This document shows positions 11,489 to 21,936 of a stretch of DNA of 64,000 nt, in pieces. The stretch lies in contig CM018051.1 in NCBI GenBank assembly GCA_008638375.1, positions 27,959,344 to 28,023,343 on the forward strand, given 5' to 3'. Position numbers and translations under genes: made by a program. This stretch comes from Nyssa sinensis (taxonomy: Eukaryota; Streptophyta; Magnoliopsida; Cornales; Nyssaceae). The notes below the pieces were generated by a model. The model was given only the letters and a program-made list of their open reading frames with translations. It was not told where the DNA came from and did no database searches. Position 1 is the first letter of the stretch, and each line of letters starts with the position of its first letter.

Positions 11489-13407
11489 TCAAGACTTCCC
11501 AGAAGGGCCTACGTCCTCTTCCAAGTTAAGGGCGGGAGCCCCAGCCGTCTTGTCCGGATCAGGATGAGATGACGTGGGTTCAGGGGGAACAATTGATGAA
11601 ACGTCAAAACCTGGGAACTGAATCTGGAATCTAGTTCGAAAGCTTTCAAAATCGAACAGGATCAGCTCATCACCCATCTGTTCAACTTCATCTTTCAATA
11701 TCATCTCAGTCTCAGCCCTGGCATGATCAGTTGCCTCCTGAACCTTCTGATCGAAGGAACTCCGGAGATTAATCAACTCCACCTCAAGCCCCTCAACCTT
11801 CTGAGCATTTATGTCCCTCTCAGATTCTGCCACGGTATGGTTGGTGGTAGCTTCCTTCAGATCCTCCTCAATGCTCTGAATCTTGGATCGGGCTGTCCCA
11901 AGCTCCATCCTCATCTCTTCCACTTCAGCCCTCAACTTCTCGGCCTCCTCAAGGCCCATGGGGGTCACCATCAGAGCAGCCAAGCTATGCATACTCTGTG
12001 CAAAGCAAGACAGACGGTTTAGATTGAACGAATAGACAAACAGAAAAGTCAAGAAAAAGCTTCAGAAGCTACCTTCATCTGGAGATTCATCATCTCAGTC
12101 ATCAGCTTGGAGGGGTCATCCCCTCTGTATCGGTGTGGGCCATGAGCCCATATTTGATCAAATGCCCTCTTGGCAATCTGATAGTCTGGCTCATTAAACG
12201 GCTCGGACGGTGCAGCAGGTGCTTTCCCCTTCCTAGTCCTCCTGCTCGGACCAGAAGAGGCAGGAGGAGCAGCCGAAACAGGGACGGCAGGTTCAGCCTC
12301 CTTCTCAGCCTCAGCAGGGGCTGGCTCAGGAGAGCCAGAAATCAACCTCCTCTTCTTCACTTCAAGGGGGGCATCAGGCTCAGCTCGGGAGGAAGACTCC
12401 CCCACCACTGGGGCCTCTGGCACAGCCCATTTCGACGTCAACCTCTTCTTAAGCTCTACATTACGGGCAGCTATCAAGTTTGCTGGAGTTATAATGACAG
12501 AATGAGCCTGGTCAGGAGTCGAAAGCAGTACTCAGTACTGATCCCGCAGTGCTTCAGTAAAATCGGACCTCTTCCAAACACTCCTAACTGCACACAAGTA
12601 AGGAAAGATATATCAGTTTATCAGTTCGGAAGGCATAACAAGGCTAAAAGTAAGTCTAAAAGAATAAGCCTCACCCTTATGACCCGTAACACGAGGGAAC
12701 GACGAGGCCTCTCCTTCCTGAAAGCCTTCATGCTCCCCTCCTCCTCCGACGAAGAAGTACCACTTCTTCCACGTTTTGTTAGAAGTGGGAACAGAGGACA
12801 GGGGTCGGAACCCCTTCTCGAAGGACATATAGAAAAGGCCTTCTGCCTACTTGAACTTCAGATCCATGTTACTACGGATCAAGTCCAGGGACACATCCAC
12901 CTTGTTTAGGTGTCCCAACACCACAAATCCCAGAAGCTGCCGCCAGCTATTGAGATTCAGGTCGGCAGGGCAGAGCTTGTACCAACAAAAGAACTGCCTG
13001 ACTAAATCCGGCAATGGGAGTCTCAAGCCCATTTCAAACAAGGCAAGGTAAACACAAATCTCCCCGGCTTCAACATTATGGGGACGATCCATGGGGCCTG
13101 GCACTCTGCAGGTCACATTTGAGGGAAATTTGAATTTCACCCTCCATTCATCCAGAAGGCTCTGAGTGACAGCACTCTCACCCTCTTCCCTACGGGAAGA
13201 CCTACCAGAGGTCTCCCCAGCCCTGTTTCGGGGCTCCTCAAAAGCATCAACTATCCTAACCTCAGGACTAGCGGGAGGATCAACAGGCATCTCCCTAATA
13301 ACTTCGGGAGCAGGATTACCCACATCTTCCACAGAGGACGGTACAGCCATCTCAGGAGGATTTCCCACTCCCTAATTTACAATTGGGAATTCAGAAGGAG
13401 CAGACAT
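11489..13407 (-). pseudogene. Intron-containing antisense gene of element A (PF04195-like, coiled coil)
   Basis: Three exons are inferred on the minus strand: 13407-12675, 12587-12073 and 11995-11489. Introns of 87 and 77 bp have GT...AG ends, and reading frame is kept across both. Exon 1 holds a block resembling the plant putative gypsy-type transposon family (Transposase_28), with E-I-C-V-Y-L-A-L-F-E-M-G-L-R near 13070 and W-Y-F-F-V-G near 12760. Exon 2 is Pro/Ala/Glu-rich with basic patches. Exon 3 is a coiled coil of about 110 residues. TAG at 13372 and 12847 and TGA at 12532 break it. Such antisense genes are known in Tat elements; their function is unsettled. Confidence 0.75.
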
Positions 13408-13576
13408 TATTCCCGGACTTAAGAAGAAAGAAGCAAGAGAAGAGGAAAAATTAGTCGAACCTGTTCTAACTCAAGGAATCGGTATTCTTCAAGGACGCAC
13501 GAACCAACAATGGCGAATGAAATCTTCTAGCACAGTGAAAATGACGGGGAAAAGGTCATTCCAAAATCTCATCCCG

Positions 13577-13584
13577 TATTTATA
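13577..13584 (-). promoter_or_regulatory. TATA box for the antisense gene
   Basis: TATAAATA on the minus strand, 170 bp before the ATG at 13407. It implies an internal promoter facing away from the 3' LTR. Confidence 0.55.
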
Positions 13585-13802
13585 AGCACAGTATCAAAAG
13601 GGGCCCACCAAGCCCAAACGCCATGACGGTTCGGAACAATGATGATTTCGAGAAACCCAACTATCAGCCCAGTACAATGATAACCTTAAAAAGACCTAAT
13701 CTCCGGTTGCGCAATAAATGCCTTGGAAGGCGAACGGACAAGACACATTACTCTCCGAAAAAGGCTTAGCCCTAGTTGCTTGCTAGCATCAAACTAGGAC
13801 TT

Positions 13803-13814
13803 GGGGGGGGGGGA
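13803..13814 (+). other. Polypurine tract of element A
   Basis: A G-run just before the 3' LTR, the usual primer for plus-strand DNA synthesis. Confidence 0.75.
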
Positions 13815-13819
13815 GTAAC

Positions 13820-14435
13820 TAATATACCATAAAAGAACAGGCCAATCAACACTTGACACGTGTGACCACAGTCCGACCTATGCTCGGCCAACATGATTCT
13901 CACTCAGCCAATGACTAAAAGCTCAAGCATCCAGATCATCATATAAGGTCGGAAGTGGCCGAACATATATATCCAGAACAGATCACAAGGTCCAGACCAA
14001 CACTCCAGAACTCGTCACCGCCTTAGCGGATGCCGAGCAAGGAATAAGGAAGCAGTATTCAACAAGGAAACTACCATCTATGGTTATCTCTATGCAAGGT
14101 AGCTGCAATCTCCGATGATCAAATCCCTATATTCATGGCATCTATGGTTATCTCTATGAAAGGTAACTGCAATCTCCGATGATCAAATCCCTATATTCAT
14201 GGCTTCGAATCTTAATCAACTTAGGAAAGCCACGGCTTATAAATTAAACCCTAGAGGTACGCCTTATTTCTTATGCTCATTCTTTGGCTTTCAATACAGT
14301 CTTTCAATTCTTTTACTTACTTAAGCATCAGAGCGGCTACCGCCGGAGCCAATCCGGTGGTCCTCTGATCATCTTTCTGAGTGTTCTACAGGTCACGGAG
14401 TCCATACTTATTGCGAGCCGAAAAGTGCAGCATCA
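13820..14435 (+). repeat. Element A 3' LTR
   Basis: 616 bp with nine substitutions relative to 2575-3190, eight of them transitions. Its first dinucleotide is TA where the 5' LTR has TG. Confidence 0.95.
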
Positions 14436-14440
14436 GTATA

Positions 14441-14910
14441 TAAACATATGGTATCCGTAATCATTACTATATACTTATATAATATGACATATATTCATGT
14501 ATTCATTATATACATATATATATAATTTTTATTAATTCATATGCATGGATGTGTTTATATATATATATATATATTTCATACATTTACATTATACCCCTAA
14601 TATATGTATACCATATAATTGTTATATGTTTTAACCCATTTAAATTTCAAGTATATATATATATATATTTTATTTTGTTAATCAAACTTCGTTTTTACTT
14701 TTCATGTCCTGCTTTTATAATTGTAATCGAAAGTCGATGGTTAAAGTGAAAGTATACAGTCTCAATGGAATCAATCGAAACAGGTTGGTGAGTGCAACGA
14801 AAGTGATGTACAGTTGTCCTGGTTACAGTTCGACCCCGTTATCTAACATCTTGTTCACTAATTAATATTTAGTGATTCAATTAGTTTTTCAATCGGGTCG
14901 GGGTGTTACA
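14441..14910 (-). repeat. Element C 3' LTR, inner end
   Basis: It continues 1864-2574 after element A and matches 23955-24425. On the minus strand it begins TGTAACACCCCGACC at 14910. Confidence 0.88.
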
Positions 14911-14928
14911 TTCTTTCCCCCTTAAAAG
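14911..14928 (-). other. Polypurine tract of element C
   Basis: On the minus strand a purine run ending in GGGGGAAAGAA abuts the LTR start at 14910, as in other chromovirus-like elements. Confidence 0.75.
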
Positions 14929-15057
14929 AGTTTTGTCCTCAAAACTCGAATATTCTATAGGTCAAATCTCTTGTCCTTCTACCTTATTCCTACCTATCAT
15001 ATTCATATGTCCAGTAATCGAAACTAAACGGCCAGTCTACATATACTAGACATAAAT

Positions 15058-16138
15058 TTAAAGACTAAACAGTGTACCTAATTGACTTTTTGAAGGTTGT
15101 GCAGCATCAGAAAATATATTGTACACTCGTCCGTACCTCACTGGTTCCTTGCCTCCTTCTGGCTTTTCAGCAGTCGGAATCTGTACACGTGGTGTAGTCG
15201 ATGAAGCTACTGCAGTGGGCTCCTTGGTAGTTAAACCTCCTTGTGGACAGTCTTTGATAAGATGCCCGCGTAGGCCACATCTGTAATAGACTCCTGAGTA
15301 CTGTCGACAGGGTGTAAAGTGCCTCTGCTGACAATTAGGACATGTAGGAATCTCTCCTGACAGTAGTCATACTCTTGGTTCCTGTCTTAGTCTTTTTCAT
15401 CTGTTGGGGAGTAGGGCTAATCTATTTCTTATCTTTCTTTTTGGATAAGGCAATCCCAACCCTCTCAAAGATCTTAGCTCGATCCACTACTGTATTATAT
15501 GTGGGGAGTTCAAAGGGTTCAAGCCGGTATCTAATGCTATCTTTGAGGCCGCTTTCAAATTTCCTGGCTTTCAGATCTTCAGTAAGGATCATTTGGGGTG
15601 CAAAACGGGCTAATTTCATAAATTTGTCTTCATATTCTGCCACTGTCATTGTTCCTTAGGTCAGAGTTGCAAACTCTGCTATCTTCTAATTTTTCAGCGA
15701 CCTTGGCAAATATTTATCATAAAAGACCTCCAAAAATCTCGTTCAAGTCATCGGCGGCTCTCTCTCCTTTTCTAGATGCCACCATTCATAAGCTGCATCT
15801 TTAAAAGTAAAGGCAACATAGGAGACTTTTTGTTTCTCCATACATGGCATGACTGTAAATATACGCTCCATCTCTTTGACCCACGACTCAACGTCGATTA
15901 TGGTGTCTAATCCATCAAATATAGGAGGTTTAACACCCTGAAACATTTTATAACTCGATGTATTTATTGCCTCAGCAGGTTGACCAGGATTATTGGGTAT
16001 CCCGGGGTTCTGTACCGGCTGTGGTGTCCTATTCTGAGCTTGAATGCCAATCATAGTCTGAGCCATTACCTCTAAAAGGTGTTCGACTCTATCTAGTCTG
16101 TCATCAGAATTCCTTGCATTTCTTCTAGTGTTCACCAT
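15058..16138 (-). pseudogene. gag: gag of element C, broken; the only coding region of C
   Basis: Starts at ATG 16138 (M-V-N-T-R-R). A gag core lies around 15900-15430, with P-P-I-F-D-G and Y-E-W-W motifs. In-frame stops lie at 15743 (TGA), near 15690 (TAG) and near 15656 (TAA); a further stop at 15422 comes before a one-frame shift. In the zinc knuckle near 15270 the first Cys of C-x2-C-x4-H-x4-C is Tyr. After the knuckle the frame runs about 60 codons to TAA 15058 and stops before any protease motif. The rest of the interior to the purine tract is short and noncoding, so pol was missing before this copy inserted or was deleted. Confidence 0.85.
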
Positions 16139-16607
16139 CTTCACTGAAAAACACATCTCTATTAGTTTTCCATCATCACATAGGGTTTTCATTTACTTAT
16201 TTTGTGTTTTCAAGGTTAAATATTTATTATCCTTGATTCTCATGGTGGTTTTTTTTTTTAATCTATATTACTTCTCGTTCTATTTCTATTTAACTACGGG
16301 TCCCATACCTCGCCTTCATTTTGTATCACGTACTTCACGTATCTATTCATGTACTGCGGGTCCCATACCCCGCCTTCATTTCGTATCACATACTTCACGT
16401 ATCTATTCATGTACTGTGTGTCCCATACCCCGCCTTCATTTCGTATCACATATTTAACATTTTAGGTAGTTTAGAACCTACCTAACTCATAGTTTTGTTT
16501 CTAATTTTCCTAGAGTCCCTAAGTTGTTTAAGTTAGCCTAGGACAAATCTATTTATTTCTTAACCTCAATCATGACTTGGTTTTTCCCAAAGACCCAATA
16601 ACCTATT

Positions 16608-16619
16608 GCTCTGATACCA
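16608..16619 (-). other. Primer-binding site of element C
   Basis: TGGTATCAGAGC on the minus strand, three bases from the LTR end at 16623. It is complementary to the 3' end of initiator Met tRNA. Confidence 0.9.
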
Positions 16620-17042
16620 CTCTGTCACGACCCGAAACCCACCCTGCGCGGATCTCGCATCGCGACCGCCACCTTTCAGCCCGGAGGCCTTAAAGCAAGG
16701 CTCACATAAGCAACAGTATCGAATGGTGGTGCGGCCTTGGTTTGCGGAAGCGTGAAAAACCTTTTTCCTTTCTTTTCTTATTTAAAATTTCCGCACATCC
16801 GTCTAGTACTGCCGCTCTTCATAGCGGTACACAAGGATATAAAATCAGAGCATAATAACAATTCTAAAGTTTTATATACAATACATATCCGGTTGCCCCT
16901 TGGGCATAATACATATTTTCCAAAATCTATTACATCAAAACTTGGCCATCTACGGTCCTAGGATTTCCAAAAGTCCGTCATCATAATAGAGACACTAGTC
17001 GTCATCCCCAAATGGAGCAAGGCTCCCATTCATCATTGATAC

Positions 17043-17818
17043 CTGAAAAAAAATGTTAGGGGATAGGGTGAGCTTCAAGAAGCCCAGTGAGTAATTCCAA
17101 CATTTGTCATGGGTTTTTAATTGATAGTTTAGCACATGAGAGTTTATAAAATACTCACTACCAATTGCTCGTATATTTTGAATATAGAGTATATGCATTC
17201 TTTAAACAAATAGCTTTGAAACATTTAAAGTATTCAAGCTAACATGTACTTTTCACATAAAGTATATGAACTTCAAATCATGTAAATATGCATGGTGAAA
17301 TGAGGGAGAAAGCCTGCTTCCATTTTTAACACACACCTTATCACTTTCATTAGTAGAATCTGTTTCGAACCAGATTCCCGTTTTACTTTATGTGGAGATA
17401 TCTCATATGCCCGGGGGATTAGATCCTGCTACATGATATTTATTCATTTTGTGGTTGAGTTCCGAAGATACACAACAAATCCATGGTGCTTATGCACAGT
17501 TTATGTTGCATTTTAAAAACATTTAACCCATGACTTCTTCATGTAGATGCATTTATGAGCATTCAAAACATATGGTTCATAACTTCACGATAGGATCTTG
17601 AAATACATGGGATATACAAATTCAAAATATTTAATAATGTTCAGAATTGAAATCTCAGACATGTTGAATATATCTTAAAAGAACTGTAGTAAAAACTATT
17701 CACTGAGCATGTCATAACAGAATATTTAAAAATATTCAAATGCTTCACATAACTTGAACTTAAAACATTATTCAAATCCATGGAGTTAAATCTCCATTTC
17801 AAATGCAGGGTTACTCTC
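17043..17818 (-). other. LTR-internal intron, C copy (donor mutated)
   Basis: On the minus strand the 5' site reads AG|GAGAGTAACC, where relatives have AG|GTGAGTAACC, so the donor is lost by one base. The partner TTACTCAC is at 17094-17087, followed by a GGGCTT/AAGCTC hairpin and CTAAC-T-run-CAG at 17043. Just inside, CATTTG at the donor side pairs with CAAATG at the partner side. Confidence 0.7.
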
Positions 17819-17838
17819 CTTATACTTTTAAGTCTAGT

Positions 17839-17878
17839 CTACTGTACTGCTTTTCCTTTCCTTTTCTTTCTTTTCAAC
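17839..17878 (-). CDS. Small LTR gene, exon b, copy in element C
   Basis: Follows a 3' splice site (TATTTTAG at 17879). In the phase left by exon a (ending at 21966) it adds 13 mostly Lys/Arg codons and a TAG at 17839-17841. The other copies stop at the equivalent place, also right after a Gln codon. The intron between the two exons is now split by solo LTR S1. Confidence 0.65.
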
Positions 17879-20256
17879 CTAAAATAATTTATGAAGATTT
17901 CATAATTTTACATGTATTTAAATCAACTTGATTATAATCTATCCTTACACGGTGCAAGTTTAATTCTAAAATCAGCCTAACTTATAGCTGTATTACATTT
18001 TATGTGTAAGATCCCGACCCAGGATACCGGGTCACATGCACGACTTACGAGATTTTAAAAATAAGTGTGAAGATTTTTATAGGTTAAATTAAATAATTAA
18101 TTAATTTAATTAATTATAATAGTATACTAGATTAATTATAAATGTAATATGGTATGTATGTATAAAAAAATATGTATGTATGTATGCATGCATGTATATG
18201 TATGAGAAATGATAAAGTTATGTATATATATATATATATATATATATGGTTAAAAAAGTATGAACAGTGTGTGTATATGTGTGTACTGTGACGGCAGTGT
18301 GTGTGTTGCATGATGTTAGTGTGTGTTTATATATATGTGTATATAAAGTTTGCAAAATATCAAGCTTAAATCCAAGAATCATTAAGAGAAGCTGAGATGA
18401 GATAAGGCAGCATTAAAATCATGTAAGAAAAGAATGATGAGAGTTAGGAGTAGGGTTCAAACGTGTAGAGAGAGAAAGTAGAGTGAGAAGGGTCGGTGGT
18501 GAGAGTTTAAAAAGCCAAAGCATGCAAAGCATGCTTGGTTCGTAAGAAACTGATCCTAGAGAGCATTAGGAAGCTTAAGGAAGAAGAACTAGAGAACCAG
18601 AGAGAGAGAGAGAGATATAAAACATAAAAAATAGGTATTTTCTCTCTCTAAAAATATAGCATAGATATGAACTGTTTTAGAGTTTATTTTCTTCATATGG
18701 TGTTCAATATATGATTAAAGTTGAATCTTGCATGAAAATTTAAGTATTAGAGCACTTTAAAAAGGAAACCCAGAATGGCACCATGGAAGGACCTGGGTTA
18801 CTACAGGTCTGAAACGTTGCCAAGTATATCGAAAGTAAAGCATAGGGGCTTCAGGAAGAAGTCGTAAGGGTCTTGAAAAACCCTAACCGCAATCATAAAA
18901 CCATGGAAACAACCCTCAAAGTTTTAGTTGCAGGATACGGGTGGTTGAACACTTTCTTTAAAACTGTACCAAAACTTAAAGAAAAGAATGAGAAATGAAA
19001 CCCCATGAAGAGGGGATCATAACAGGACAAATCCCAAAGGATTTGGCTAAGAAACCAGTATTTACGACCCACTTACAGGTTTGATTATCAAACCTTGAAA
19101 CGAGCTAAAGAGATCGGTTTGATCTTCCAAACGAATGCCAAATGAATTGTTTATATGCTAGAAACATTTTTGATTGAAAACAGTCAAGAATTCTCGAGCC
19201 AAACTCCACGAAAATGGAGGTTTTTAAACTTCGGGATTAGGGCAACAGTGATAGAGATGATGGGGAAGACGACGACTCAACTCGTCACTCGGTTAAAAAT
19301 GGGTGGGTTAACTCGGGACAGGTGGCAACCTCTGGGCTTGCCACCGAATTAAATGGGACGACGACGTTTTATATAAGTTATAAAATTTTAAAGCGCTAGG
19401 GCTGACGTCATCGTGACGTCACCCACACGCATGAAACCCACTAGTCCGGTTGGTTTGTAAAGGAACCGGACCGGTTCACTTTCAATGGGACTGAACCGTT
19501 TGGTTTTCTAATTATTTTAAAACTAAATAAACCAAGCCTTTGGTTATTTACGAATTTGCCCTGAACTTCAGGAAAATTGTAATGTGGCCCAACTGATGAG
19601 AAATTTATGCAATTAAGCCCCTGGAAAAATAATTAAATAATTAATTTAATTATTTAATAAATAAAACAAAATTACTATTTTGCCCCTGAGTCATATACGA
19701 AGCAAATGAAGTCCAAATTAAACATATGAATAGTGTATCCTTACTATTTAGGATATTCTGAGACTAATGGTAGGGTCCATGTTACGAGACGGGGCCCGAA
19801 AAAAAAAAAATAAAGACACGTAAAGGGGTAAATGACCAAATTACCCCTTGTCCAAAATAAACAAATTATTAGTGTATTCTTACTATCTCGGACCTTTTGA
19901 GTCCAATGGTGAGGTCCAAATTACGAAACGAAGTACGGAAAAATATGACACGTAAAATGATAAATGTCTATTTTGCCCTTTTACATACAAAAGTCCAAAT
20001 TAAATTTTAGGAAAGCCTAAACCGACTTTCTGCGACGCTCTGGACTCAATGGTAGAGTCTATTCGACCAAAAGAAATGTCTAGAATAAAAAGACATAAAA
20101 TTTGTTGAATAGCATCTGCCAGATAACTATAAATTAAAGTAATGCCAAAAGAACTAATCTACGGCGTATACGAGGACATGAATTATGAAAAGACACGACA
20201 ACACATCAACCTTAGAATAAAATTTCTAACTCATAAATTGTTTTTAGGTGATAATT

Positions 20257-20553
20257 ATGGAAGCACAACCACAGAAGTTCACAATCATGAACAAGGCCCA
20301 GAGGGCTAAGGATTCGAAACAACAAGCCTTTATGCAAGACCTGTTATGACAGCAAAAGGTGATTGAGAGGCACATAAGAATTGCCAAAGCCACTGAGGTG
20401 ATTTCAGTCAGGCCCTTTATGCACAAATCGCCCACAAAGGCGATGATTGTCGAAGCTAAGCTAAAGCTAAAAAAACGAGAAGATATTGAGACTCTGAATG
20501 AGTGGACTCAAAGGATAAGGAGGAGTAAGAAGAAGAGTAAGGCTTCTCAATAA
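20257..20553 (+). pseudogene. Small LTR gene, intronless copy in S1 (98 codons, one internal TGA)
   Basis: Unknown function. ATG 20257 lies 9 bases after a 3' splice site (TTGTTTTTAG, ending 20247). TAA 20551 lies 19 bases before a 5' splice site (GAG|GTGAGT, 20573). TGA at codon 31 (20347) replaces a Trp kept in the other two copies. The centre has K-Q-Q-x-F-M-x-D-L-L then I-R-I-A-K and V-R-P-F; the tail is Lys/Arg-rich. Against the S2 copy, the first 60 codons show 23 synonymous-only differences, 6 replacements and this nonsense change, a coding signature. No signal peptide or membrane segment. The basic tail could suggest nucleic-acid or nuclear contact, but that is a guess. Confidence 0.75.
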
Positions 20554-20572
20554 GGCCAAGTTAACGCACGAG

Positions 20573-21516
20573 GTGAGTAACCCTACATTCGAAGTGGAGA
20601 TTTAACTTCACGGATTTCAAAGAAGTTCTGAGTTCAAGTTATGAAAAGTATTTGAATATCGAATTCAGTTTTAATATGCCTTCTATTTTAAATTACTCTG
20701 TTCAGTTAACAGATTTATTTACAGTTCCTTTAAATATGCCTTAGCATGTTTGAGTTTTTATTAAATTGCAAAATCTCTGAGATATATTCTGAATTCGTAT
20801 ATTCTGAGAATTGAAAGTTCTATTATAAAGTTATATACTCTGTGTTTGAATACTCTTGAATAGTATTTATGAGAAGAAGCCATGAGATAAAAGTAGTTTT
20901 CTTGAAATACAAGATAACTGTGCATAAGCACGAGACAGGGTATTGGGAGTTCGCAAGGGACTCTATTATCCTGTGGAGCCGACAAGCTTTTGGGTTCTAC
21001 GGAATTCAATGGATTGTCAAATGCCTGGTAGCAGGATCTAATCCCACAGGCAAAGAGATATCTCGACAAGAGTAAAACGGGAGTCTGGTTCGAAACAGAT
21101 TCCAAGAGTAAAAGTGAGAAGAAAAGATATTTGAAAATGAAAGCAGATTTTAATCCTCATTTTCATATTTACATGTTTGAGTTCACATATACTTTATTTA
21201 AAGAAGAACACATTTTTAGCTTGAACACTTTACATGTTCCAGAGTTACGAATTTTATAGAATGCATATATTTTGTATTCAGAGTTACAAGTTTTATATGA
21301 AAAGCATATGTTAGCTTGAATGTTTTAAATTTTTCAAAGCTATGAGTTTTATGAATGCATATATTCTGTGTTCAAAAGATACGAACAATTGACAGTGTTT
21401 GATTTCTAAACTTTTATGAGCTAAAACCACTATTGGTTGAAACCCCATGACGAATGTTGGAATTGCTCACAAGCTTAGATTAGCTTACCCAGACTTTGTT
21501 CGGATCCCCCTTTCAG
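20573..21516 (+). other. LTR-internal intron, S1 copy
   Basis: Donor GTGAGTAACCCTACATTCG at 20573. Partner CGAATGTTGGAATTGCTCAC ends at 21470, pairing as 8 bp (one G-U), 2 bp and 7 bp. An AAGCT/AGCTT hairpin follows, and the acceptor CCCCCTTTCAG ends at 21516. Confidence 0.7.
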
Positions 21517-21936
21517 GTGACTGACAGCAGTCGAGTTTTGAAGACGGTGTACCTGCCGTCTTATGGAGATGTGATTAGATATTTCCTTTTTGGAGTTATG
21601 TAATGTTTAATAGCACTTATGTTTAAGATATAATATGACAATATGTATAAACCCTACGGGGTAACTAACGTTGATGGTTGTATGATATAAGTCTGTAATA
21701 TTTTAGTTATGCTTTGATTGTATAACCATGTGTATGCATATGTGTAGAGCGGCAGTATCGGGCGGTGTGCTTAAATTTTAAATAAGAAAAGAAAAGTTTT
21801 CACGCTTCCGCAAAACACAGGTTGCACCGCCGTCCGATACCGCTGCTTACAGGACCGTTCCGCCCAATGGCCCCAGGCCTGAGGGTGGCGGGTCGCGATC
21901 CGGGGATCCGCACAGGGTGGATTTCGGGTTGTGACA

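Larger units (their letters stand above)
2575..14435 (+). mobile_element. Element A: Tat-lineage Ty3/gypsy retrotransposon, 11.86 kb, coding-dead
   Basis: Two 616-bp LTRs (2575-3190 and 13820-14435) differ at 9 sites with no indels (about 1.5 percent). The target duplication GTATA (2570-2574, 14436-14440) is perfect. The unoccupied site is seen in the sister LTR near 23946-23960. The order is 5' LTR, primer site, gag, protease, RT, first RNase H, second RNase H, integrase, tandem repeats, antisense genes, G-rich tract, 3' LTR. Two RNase H domains plus antisense 3' genes point to the Tat lineage. The gag-pol frame has eight premature stops and at least two frameshifts, so it cannot move by itself. 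Confidence 0.95.
16623..18004 (-). repeat. Element C 5' LTR, part left of S1
   Basis: It begins TGTCACGACCC at 16623, next to the primer site. It holds the end of exon b of the small LTR gene and the hypervariable intron. S1 interrupts it at 18005. Confidence 0.88.
18005..21936 (+). mobile_element. S1: solo LTR, 3.9 kb
   Basis: It starts TGTAAGATCCCGACC and ends GGGTTGTGACA. Flanks TTATG (18000-18004) and TTATA (21937-21941) form a target duplication with one mismatch. No primer site, interior or second LTR is present, so it is a product of LTR-LTR recombination. It contains the small LTR gene without intron 1, and the hypervariable intron. Confidence 0.9.
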
